Below the pieces are notes generated by a model. That model was not told the origin of the DNA. It searched no databases and saw nothing but the letters and a program-made list of their open reading frames with translations. From Ettlia oleoabundans (taxonomy: Eukaryota; Chlorophyta; Chlorophyceae; Chlamydomonadales): 18,468 nt of DNA. The stretch's first letter is position 1. The number at the start of each line of letters is the position of its first letter. The translations under genes and the position numbers were made by a program. The stretch covers positions 1,118 through 19,585 of the forward strand of contig JAAMXP010004242.1 in the NCBI GenBank assembly GCA_019693395.1. Direction: 5' to 3'. Shown in pieces: positions 1-8,183 of this stretch.

Positions 1-14
1 ATGTTCCGCTGCAG

Positions 15-1404
15 ACATGCGCAGTGCGGGCCTGGCTGCACAGCCCCCACGCATGCTCACCGAGCGCCTGGCACAGCCCCATACGCCGAACAACCGCCAG
101 CTAGGCTACGTGGTGGTGACACGGCCTGTGCGGCAGGGCCGCCTGCGGTTGGCTCTGGAGGAGGTGCTGAGCATGCAGCTGGAGCAGGAGCCGGAGGCGG
201 AGCAGCAGGAGGAGCAGCAGCCGCAAGCGGCGGCTCCCGCCGCCGAGGCAGCAGCTGCGCTGCCCAGCGGCAGACCGCTGTCGCCGCCGGCCGGCGGCGG
301 CGGCGCTGCCGCCGACACCTTGCTGCCCTCTGTGCTGCTTGGCCTGGGCGGCTCTGACCCTGCCAGCGCCAGTGATGACATGTCCAGCCTGAGCAGCCGC
401 GCCAGCAGCAGCAGCAACCTGCGCTGCGCTGGGGCCACCTTGGTTCGAGCAACCCACAGCGCCACACACCTTGAAGTGGCTGCACCACTTCGCCTGCTGC
501 TGGCAGAAGACAACGCAATCAACATGAAGGTGGGTGGCTGGCTGGCTGACTGGCTGCACCTGCGGGTGCGTAAATTTGCGACAGCTATGAGATAATATGC
601 TTGCGCTAATCTAGGGTCTGAAGGCATGCATGGCTGTTGCTGCAATTGAAAACGCTCCCCGCAAAATGGGGTATCAGAAAGCCCAGTTGGCACATACCAC
701 TGAGTGGCAGACATTGTGTAATGCATGCTGACCGACACTGAAACCTGCCATCTGTGTTGTAATAATTTGCCTGTGATGTGCCGCTGCAGGTGGCCCTGGG
801 CATCCTGAAGCGCATGGGCTGCACCAACGTTGTGACAGCAGAGGATGGGGAGGCGGCTCTGGAGGCGCTGCATGCGGCGGGGGGCCCGGATGCCTTTGAT
901 GTCATTTTGATGGACCTGCACATGCCTAAGAAGGTGGGTGGGGATCTGGCAACCGGGTGCCTTTGGTGGTGTTCTGGGTGGATACTTGTGGAAGCAATAC
1001 TGGCAATTATAGTCTGTGGGCTGCATGGATGTATTGTGCATGGGTGGGGACTGTACATGTTGCAGCAGCAGCACACCCAAGCTCAGCAAAGGCAGCTGGT
1101 TTCTTGATGATTCTGCTAGTGTCCTCCCCTCACTCTAACAGGCCCGTCGCCCTGCCTGCCTGCCTGCCCGTTGTCCCTGCAGGGTGGCATGGAGGCGGTA
1201 CGGGACATCCGCCGCACCTGGTCGCGGTACAACACCAAGATCATTGCTGTTACCGCCGACGCCTTTGAGGACACTCGGGACACATGCATAGCCAACGGCT
1301 TTGACGGTTGGCTGGCCAAGCCCTTCAGGGTTGAGGAGTTTGCGCGGGTGCTGGCGGCGTGCAGGAGCGGCGCAGCTCTCACGCCCGTGCGCAAGAATGG
1401 ATAG
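15..1404 (+). CDS. Hybrid histidine kinase / response regulator, C-terminal receiver domain (5'-partial)
   Basis: Exons 15-529, 790-933 and 1183-1404 join in phase 0 through donors gtgggt at 530 and 934 and tgcag acceptors. An acceptor-like ctgcag ends at base 14, so the first exon probably starts at 15; upstream exons lie outside the window. Numbered from the codon at base 17, about 292 residues are visible. Residues 30-50 (VVVTRPVRQGRL) look like the end of a preceding degenerate receiver or pseudo-receiver, followed by a Glu/Gln/Ala/Ser-rich linker. Residues about 159-280 form a complete CheY-like receiver: acidic pair E164-D165 in LLLAEDN, phosphoacceptor D213 in ILMDLHMP, T243 in IAVTADA and K265 in AKPF. 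The usual MPxMDG turn reads MPKKGG across the last splice junction. In the family, this domain takes a phosphate from a histidine kinase or phosphotransfer protein. The kinase core is not visible, so a plain multi-receiver protein remains possible. Confidence 0.88.
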
Positions 1405-1546
1405 AGGTTGTTCTTGAGGTGGGTGATCGGCTCGGGCGGCTGGCTGATTGCTGGGTGGTTGGCTGGTTGGGTGGGTGGGTGCAGGAGGTTTGCACCGGCT
1501 ATAATTGCTGGGGATGGAGCTGCAAGGTTTGCTATGTGGTAGGCAG

Positions 1547-1551
1547 TGTAA
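1547..1551 (+). terminator. Poly(A) signal TGTAA, receiver-domain gene
   Basis: A TGTAA, the usual chlorophyte polyadenylation signal, lies about 143 nt after the TAG stop at 1402-1404. A possible 3'-UTR intron (donor gtgggt at 1419, pyrimidine-rich tract and tgcag ending at 1721) would remove it, in which case the true 3' end is further downstream. Confidence 0.45.
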
Positions 1552-2182
1552 GGGTTTGGGGGAAGGTTGCAAGGAGTTGGGAGAAGCACGAAGAGCCGCG
1601 GTCATGTTGTCACGGCTTGATCCTAACACAATACCGGGCACCAGGGATCCCACGCACCCGACCTCACATTGCTGCACCCCCAACCTTACAACCCCCCTCC
1701 TCTGCTGTCGCATGCTTGCAGGAGCGATTCTGCCAATGATCGCACCGGCAGCCGCCATCAAGCTTTCAAGCCGACTTTCTTTCTCTTTCTGCCTTGTTTC
1801 CTGCTTGTTTCCTGGATAGGAGGATATCCCCTGCTGACCAGCCTGCCAGTTAGCCTGCCACCTTAAGACACGGCGGTTGCGCCCCTGGCCGCCTGACTGG
1901 CAGGCCGCCGCTACCCACCGTCGCAGCCAGACCCAACGTCACCACCGCTTTCTAGGGGCCACACACCGGCACTTATGTTGGCTCCTGGCTGCCTCTAAGG
2001 CCCCCGCCTGTGCTGGGCTTCTGCCGCTTGCGTGGCTGGCAGCTCAATCCTTTCTCTCTCCGCTTTGTGTCACTGCACTCCACCTCACATTCATGCCCGC
2101 CCCCATGAGCGCGTTGCCACCACAAGTCATGCCGCATTCGGCACCATTGCCTGCCTGGGTTTGCATGGGGAGCCCCATGTCG

Positions 2183-2229
2183 CTTTCAGCCCTCCTCTTT
2201 TCAGCGCTCCTTTCAGCCCTCCTCTTTTC
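2183..2229. repeat. Short direct repeat, two 20-bp copies
   Basis: ctttcagccctcctcttttc occurs at 2183-2202 and again at 2210-2229, a 27-bp period with an imperfect partial copy between. It looks like local slippage duplication in a pyrimidine-rich tract. Confidence 0.6.
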
Positions 2230-2702
2230 CTGCAAGCTCCATTTTCCCATTCCGGATCCGCGCCTATGCCACTTATTGACACTGCCCACCCATTCACAGC
2301 TTGCCTGCCTGGTTACTTGCACGGTGGCGGCGCATTGCCCGCCTGCCAAACATGCAGCCCCTCCTCACCACCTCTCGGCAGTAATTGGTGGCAGCAGGCC
2401 GGCGTCCACCCATTAGCACCCGCCATTTTCTAGGTCTTGTCCATTCCTCCCCTAACGCCCAGGTAAGGGCACTTCATACCCTCGTGCAGCACCATTTGAT
2501 CCAACATGACTGGCAACGGATTCACAGTCTCACAACCACAACCGTGCCCATTTCATTTCCGCGTTTGCCACTGCGCGCAACCTGCGCCCAACGGCTGATG
2601 GCCCTCATACGTACGATGCACAACAATGTGTGTTGCCCCTGGGAAACTGGGAGTGCACTGTCGTCTCTTCATTGTCATATAGCTTACGCATTTTTAAGAG
2701 AT

Positions 2703-2724
2703 CATAAGGTACTCATAAGGTACT
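2703..2724. repeat. Perfect 11-bp tandem duplication
   Basis: cataaggtact is present twice head-to-tail (2703-2713 and 2714-2724) in noncoding sequence. No function is apparent. Confidence 0.6.
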
Positions 2725-3291
2725 CAACACCCGCCCCAGCAGCTCAGACCCTCAGTGTCCCTCGAAGAGTCAGCAGCAGCTTAGCACCGGCATTAGCAGC
2801 GGCACGAAGGGCGGCCGTCGCCGGTCAGGCTGGCCGGCTGGCAGTGCTCATGGTCTAAGAGGTGCCAGCAATAGAATGAATCTGCTTGCTCGAAGGTTTT
2901 AAATCCCACCTCCGCCGCTGTTTCCTACAACTCCGCCAGGGCAAGCAAGGGGCAGGCCACTTGGCAGTCGTAGGCTGTCTTCCCGCAGCCGACCGTTGCC
3001 GAGGGCACTCTTGGACTGTCCGTGAAGCGCGTTATTAGAGGGGAACTTTGAGCTTCTTTCCGACCAACATTGCAGAGAAAGGTTGCTGCGTTCGCCCAGC
3101 TTCCCTCGCGTTTTGGTGGGTGCCTGCTGCTCTCCCAAAATCGTTGCAGCATTGCTTCCCCTAGTGCCCCCTCATGCCTGGCATGCCGCCCCCTATTGCT
3201 CGTCCCCAGCCCCTTCGTCACGCACGCACCCTTGCTTCCCTAAATTGCCATGCAGATAGGCCTCCAAAGCCTACAACCACCACAGGCATCC

Positions 3292-3948
3292 ATGGCATCC
3301 CGTCGCCTGTTTGCTGTTGCTGTGCTCCTGCTGGGGGCCGCTCTGGCCACCCAGGCCCAGCAATGCCCACTGAGCACTGCTCAGGCCTCAAGGATCGATT
3401 TCGGGCCCGCCGCCAGGGTTTGTAGGGTGAGCAGATCGCACGCGCCTGTGGCCGTCCCTTCCATCTCTTCTGCTGCCAGGGCTGCAGCCTTGCTTGGCCA
3501 GCTGTCGGGCAGGGGAGTAGCTGCGCCTGGGTCAGTGTTCCTTAGTCACATGCTGAGGTAGCTGGCTGCTAAGGAACAGCTAAATTTTAGCTTGCAGGCT
3601 CCAGGCCACCCATACACTTTATGTTGACTGTTTCTTACACCACCTATCGCCCCTCCCCTAAAACCCATGCAGAGCGGCGCCGCCAATCTGTGTTCCGACT
3701 GCATCTGTGCCCTGGCCAACGCCTTTGCGCCAGCCATTGCCGCCAGCGGACTGGACGTCTCCAGCCTGGACCAAGACGCAGCTACCGCCTACATCACTCA
3801 GTGCCTCAACGTGGTTCTCAGCCCCATGCTGCGTGCTGGGGTCCAGATCAATGCGCTGATGTCCCTTCAGCGCTGCCCGGCCGACGATATCCCACCCTGC
3901 GTGCAGCAGCTGCTAGACAGCGAGCAGCAGACCGGCAGCGGCAAGTGA
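3292..3948 (+). CDS. Small secreted eight-cysteine protein
   Basis: Two exons, 3292-3426 and 3673-3948, joined in phase 0 (donor gtgagc at 3427, acceptor atgcag ending at 3672); 136 residues, stop TGA. The ATG at 3292 is chosen because a clear signal peptide starts there: MASRR, a hydrophobic core LFAVAVLLLGAALA, then a probable cleavage after TQA (residue 22). An in-frame ATG at 3250 would add 14 non-signal residues. The mature part has eight Cys in the order C...C...CxxCxC...C...C...C, including LCSDCIC in exon 2 and a final pair CPADDIPPC. The spacing does not match plant lipid-transfer proteins (no CC or canonical CXC order), and I recognise no named family. The alternative donor at 3418 would remove one Cys and leave seven, which favours the 3427 donor. 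Function unknown; secretion by the ER route is inferred. Confidence 0.75.
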
Positions 3949-4086
3949 TCATTGGACACCCTCTCGTCGTTCTCGTGCATGCGCTGTTCTTTCTATTTCC
4001 AGTATTCTGACCTAGTTGACTGCACATGCAGCCACCGCCAGGGGCAGCTGCTTTATCTATGCATAAAGCCACAAAGCTTTCTTTCT

Positions 4087-4091
4087 TGTAA
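4087..4091 (+). terminator. Poly(A) signal TGTAA, small secreted-protein gene
   Basis: TGTAA about 140 nt after the TGA stop at 3946-3948. The transcript should end around 4100-4110, only about 20-30 nt short of the stop codon of the convergent LRR exons on the other strand. Confidence 0.65.
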
Positions 4092-4128
4092 AATGCAATG
4101 CAACCTAGTGCAAAAGGCTATATAATGA

Positions 4129-4946
4129 TCAAGCATGGACACAAGGCAGGAAGAGATAAAGATGCGGCAGCCTAACACGCCGCAGATTGGCCAACCAGGG
4201 GCCGGCTGGAAGCACCAGGTCTATGAGCTGCTCGTCTCCCCACTGACCTTTGAGGCAAAAGTGCTGCAGCCGAGCCATGCATGCCAGGGCCTCAACAGGC
4301 ACCCGCTGCACATGCACCACCTCCAAGTTAAGCCACGTCAGCTTAGTGAGCGGCGCCAAGGCAGCACCCAGCTGTGCCACCCCGCCAGGATTGAAATCTC
4401 CCCATATAGATCTGTGGGGGGTATTGTTCCAGGACAGGGCTTCCAGCTGCGTCAGGCGAGACAGACAGCCGGGAAGGCGGCTGTTCCCCCTCACAACTAA
4501 CTTACGCAGCCTGGTTAGTTGGCTGAGGGGGTCGTAGCCCGGTTGTCCAAACTTTGCATTGCCGATCCAACGTGACTCCAGGTTGGACAGGGCTCCCAGC
4601 TGCACACGCAGGGAGAGCAGCAACAAATGCAGGTTCAACTCAAATGCCACTTCACCATCGGGGTGGGTATCGGCTGTGGAAAGCGTGGCTGGGCAGCATA
4701 ATAGGCTCCAGCTACTTAGGCTGGAGCTCGCCACAAGAAGCCGGGAAGGCACAGCCCTGCCCAGATGCACAGCTTGCTGTCTGATAGCGTGAGTGTGCAG
4801 CTTACCTGTGGTGGTATCCTCTCTGTTGCGGCATCAATGCTCAGGGTGGTTAGAGGCGCTGCCGCCGCGACTGGCAGATTGGAGGTTTCACTCGAATAGA
4901 TGCATCGCAGAATTACGCGGACCTGATTGTATCTTGTCTTAGCAAT
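4129..4946 (-). CDS. LRR protein, two 3' exons (no start codon of its own)
   Basis: On the minus strand, exons 4946-4806 and 4599-4129 join in phase 0 (donor gtaagc at 4805, acceptor tgcag ending at 4600), giving 203 residues. The join creates a textbook leucine-rich-repeat passage, LTTLSID...RIPPQ then LGALSNLE, which supports both splice sites. Further repeats follow: LSQLTRLRKLVVRGN, LSRLTQLEALSWNN, LAPLTKLTWLNLE, MARLQHFCLKG and LANLRRVRL. No ATG is available in frame upstream of 4946 before a TAA near 5054, so this is not a complete gene by itself. Either it is a 5'-truncated leftover of a tandem LRR copy, or it is an alternative 3' end of the F-box/LRR gene upstream: splicing from a gtgggt donor at 5209 to the acceptor before 4946 keeps phase 0. 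I slightly prefer the leftover, because a TGTAA for the upstream gene lies at 5056-5052. Confidence 0.55.
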
Positions 4947-5051
4947 CTGCAGCCTGCAGCTTATACCTTGTTTATGGCGACTGGCTTCTGCGACCCAGCA
5001 GCATAGGAGGCAAAGCCAGCCTATGTCTGGCGACGGGCAGAACGCCAGCTT

Positions 5052-5056
5052 TTACA
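5052..5056 (-). terminator. Poly(A) signal TGTAA (minus strand), F-box/LRR gene 1
   Basis: TTACA on the + strand is TGTAA on the minus strand, about 140 nt after the TGA stop at 5197-5195. The distance matches the other TGTAA signals in the window. Confidence 0.5.
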
Positions 5057-5194
5057 AAAACAGTTTCCGTTCCAGCTGAAATGAGTGAGGTGCAAGATAA
5101 AGAGTTTACGTTGACAGCTCCCAAGCACTGCCACAACAATGAGCTGTGCATGCCCGCTACTTGCTGGCAGAGCTAGTCGAGCCCCCACTGACCC

Positions 5195-7655
5195 TCAACC
5201 CCAACCCACATCACTGTCATAGGCGTAGTAGTCCTCCTCACATAATTCCGGGATATCCGCCTCCTCAAATCCCTCAAACCCCTCAATATACTCGGGGTCC
5301 TCCGCGGCGGCATCAGGGGACAGCCGCACATCGATCCAGCCACAGTCGCGGAATAGCGCCAGACGCACAGCAGGGCCCACCGTTCTGACGCCTTCTAGAT
5401 TCTGCAAACAGCCGAGCAGCGGGCAGACAGCACGGTGCAGCCAATGAAAAGCGACATATATATTTTCCGAGCCGAATTCCAGCAGAGTTCTCTAACAAGG
5501 GTGTTGCTGCTCATCCCAGCACTGCTGTTTGAAGATGGCCTGGCGAAACTGGATAACCTTGTAGACCGAAAATACTTTCCATTCGGAAATTTTTTGTGTA
5601 ACGGGTGCCACTCACCAGGCATTCAAGTTGGACAAGGTGGCGGACAGTGCTGGCCACATCACGCTCGCTCAGGTCCAGGTTGTTGTTGGCGGACAGGTCC
5701 AGGCAGGTGAGCGCAGTCAGCTGAGCCAGGTCCCAGGGGATGGACTCCAGGCGGCAGTTCGAGAGCTGCAGGTGCTGCAGACTGCTCACAAAGGCACATG
5801 GTGCATGCTGCGGGAACAGCCTGAGATGCTCCCCCAGGCTGGCACCAACAATGCACAAGGTGCGCAGCTTGGGAAGGCCTACAATTCAGGAAAGTAATAT
5901 CCAATGCAGTGAGTGCTTACTGGCAGCATGCACGTCGTTTTATGTTGCAGCAGCATCGAATTTCATACAGGTATAAAAGGCTGGATGGCAGTCATGACAT
6001 TTGTGTTCCTGCTTGCGTAGAGCCAAGACTTCCCAATGTGCAGGAGAAATACAGCACAGCATTGTCAGAAGCAACGCTCAATCAGAATAAGTGTAAGTCG
6101 GAGAGTCACCTGCCACGAACCCAGGAACCTCTTGGAGGCGGCAGCAGATGAAGCCGACCTTCTGCAGGCAGGTGAGTGCTGAGAGTCTGGCTGGCATGAC
6201 CACATCAGTGCGCTCATCGGCCCGGTCTAGCTCCCTGTCCATGAGTTCGTCGCTGTCGTAATCGTCCTCGTACCACCGCCTTTTACGCGGATGAACGGGC
6301 GGACCGTCCAGCCATAGGGACGTGAGAGTGGTGCAGCTGCCCAAAAAATCGGGCAGCTTGCATAGCATTCGCTCCAAGCCTAATTCCCCTCGATCAAGCA
6401 GACCTGTGAAGGAAAGCAGCGGTGGTACAGGGCCCGTCTGCAAAGGGGCCGCATTTGCCTGCTCCCCGCCATTCCCAGCATTGCCAGCTTCATCGCCCAT
6501 GGATTCATCCAAGAGAGACAGAGGGGCTCTCAGGTGACACAAGGAGCCACAGCCGAGGAGGTCCTGCATGCAAGAACAGCAAGCATGCGCCCCTCTCATA
6601 GTTTGGCTGGGCCTCACACATTATGCGTGCCTGCAGATTCTTGTTTCATGAAAGTCTTTAAAGCCTGAGGCCAGATCTGCATCTCCTGTCAGCCAGTTGT
6701 AGTTTGCTGTTGTGAAAGTGACGGCTGCTTCATAGCCACTCTCCTGCCGCACAGCCTAACCGACGCACCTGTTGGAAGAACAAGCTGGAGCTCAGGTCAA
6801 GGCAGCTGAGGGCAGGCAGCGCGGCCAGTCCCTCCACAACGCCATCCTCCAGTTGCAGCGATGTAAGCTGACAAAGTGAGCTGCCGACTGTGGTAAAGTC
6901 GATGTATGCCCAGTAGAGCCTGAGCCTCGCTAGGCAGCTAAGCTCTGCCAACGCTGCCTGGAAAGCCTCCTCTGCATCTGAGCCAGGCTGCAGTTCGAGG
7001 CTGGTCAGCTCCGTCAACAAGCCTAGACGTGCAACGTCTGGGGCCCTCACTTGCACCCCTGTCAACTGCAGCTGTTGCAGGCTGCCCAGCCGGCCCATCC
7101 AGTCCAGGGTGTGCCCCGGCCGCCCCCGCTCGTAATCCGGGCTGTAAGTCATCCGCACGGTCAGCTGCCTGAGCTTTGGCATGCCTGGCAGCATGCTGTA
7201 GAGCTGCATATAGCTTCTTCCTGTGGGTGCTTGACTGAGGGTGAGGGTGTGCACATGCCCTCCCCGGGCCATCAATCAAGCAGCCAGCTTGGGCGCCAAC
7301 TCGGCTGTCAAGGTATGAAGGTTTAGGCTTGTATCCGACCACAGCAGCTCGCAGGCTTCATAGGCTGCAAAATAATGCTTGTTGACATGGTAGACAGACT
7401 TCCTGCAGGCCAAGGGCGGGTAATGGCGTATGCACATGCATGATGCGCAGCATAGCAGAGGGTGGGACAGCGGCGGCTGCCGGCGGTCAGCATCCGTGTG
7501 CTGCCATGCGTACAAGGTTGATTGTGGCCCTCCTGCCGCGCATGGAAGCTGTTCACTGCTCATCACCTCTCCTTCCGAGGCAGTTTGGAGAAGATCAGGC
7601 CCAGCAGCTCCTGCGGGAAGGCGGCTGGCAGCGATTGGTGCGCTCTTGGGCTCAT
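5195..7655 (-). CDS. F-box/leucine-rich-repeat protein, copy 1 (in-frame TGA at codon 72)
   Basis: Five minus-strand exons: 7655-7567, 7402-6769, 6563-6110, 5878-5616 and 5401-5195. All phases agree and the total is 549 codons including the stop. The ATG at 7655 is chosen because copy 2 starts at the same point, with the same 89-nt first exon. Residues about 9-55 are an F-box (PQELLGLIFSKLP, then VYHVNKHYFAA and ELLW), the domain that binds SKP1 in SCF ubiquitin ligases. The rest is LRR (MPKLRQLTV, LGSLQQLQLTG, LTELTSLELQ, LCQLTSLQLED, LTALTCLDLSANN, LVQLECLNLEG), interrupted by an acidic low-complexity insert in exon 3 and ending in an Asp/Glu/Tyr-rich tail. Codon 72 (7278-7276) is TGA; copy 2 has TGG (Trp) there in LAAWLRQR. 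Everything after it stays in frame and well conserved. It may be a recent nonsense mutation, readthrough, or a sequence error. An ATG at 7272 could start an LRR-only product. Confidence 0.78.
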
Positions 7656-7813
7656 CTTAAGTGCTGCAGGTTTGAAAGGGTGCTGAGCCGTTGCCGAGAA
7701 GGGAGCCCCCGCCGAATGCAGTATTCTCGACTGTCCTGTGTGTAAAACAGCAGCACTTCGAACGAGTGCAAACTGCAGGGAGACGATAGACGATGAAAGC
7801 AGAGCCTGAGAGT

Positions 7814-7862
7814 ACGTTACGTGAGTAACGTCGTGCACAGCACGCCGCTGGCGCGGCACGTG
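7814..7862 (-). promoter_or_regulatory. ACGT-core palindrome and G-box upstream of F-box/LRR copy 1
   Basis: A perfect inverted repeat acgttac-gtga-gtaacgt occupies 7814-7831 and holds three ACGT cores. A G-box CACGTG is at 7857-7862. They lie about 160-210 bp upstream of the ATG at 7655. In plants and green algae ACGT/G-box elements are bound by bZIP or bHLH factors; a promoter role here is inference from position. Confidence 0.4.
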
Positions 7863-8183
7863 CCAAAGGACGCTAGTAATGCTTATTGACTCAAGGTGAA
7901 ACTACTGTCAAGATCCTTAGATTCTTTCAATCAACTGAAGTCAGCCATTTTAAGCCAAACTATGTGCAATTATTAAAAGGCAAACACCCTGCAGCGTGAT
8001 TCCTTATCAGGAGAGGCAAGCAGAGCCTAGGAAGAGTACAGCCACCATGCAGGCTGGACTGCTGGCTCTCAGAGAGTAGGACTGCAGCTGTACAATGCTA
8101 GGGTCTGATGTAGTACTCCTGAGGGCTTGTATGTGTGTTTCTCGGCGGTTTCCCACCCGACAGGTCACCGTCTCTCACGCAAA

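Larger units (their letters stand above)
1552..3291. other. Intergenic region without a supported gene
   Basis: About 1.7 kb, C/T-rich on the + strand. Long open frames exist (for example 1877-2416 and 2385-2858) but they translate to Pro/His/Ala/Leu-rich sequence without domains, splice logic or coding-like codon bias. It should hold the 3' UTR of the receiver gene and the promoter and 5' UTR of the small secreted-protein gene. Two short direct duplications are inside it (2183-2229 and 2703-2724). Confidence 0.5.

Noticed and set aside
106..1089. 327-codon open frame on the minus strand
   Set aside because: Antisense to the receiver-domain exons and introns; the + strand has clear catalytic residues and splice phases.
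1877..2858. Two overlapping long open frames (179 and 157 codons) on the + strand
   Set aside because: Low-complexity Pro/His/Leu composition, no domain, no splice or start context; more like intergenic sequence open by chance in GC-rich DNA.
3292..3948. Lipid-transfer-protein type eight-cysteine motif
   Set aside because: Order and spacing lack the CC and following CXC arrangement; named as unassigned instead.
4135..4500. 121-codon + strand frame preceded by a TATA-like ctatataa at about 4119
   Set aside because: Antisense shadow of the LRR exon at 4599-4129; no domain of its own.
5195..5407. Separate acidic small protein
   Set aside because: The first residues (NLEGVRTVG…WIDVR) continue the LRR of copy 1 and match the end of copy 2, so it is the last exon of copy 1.
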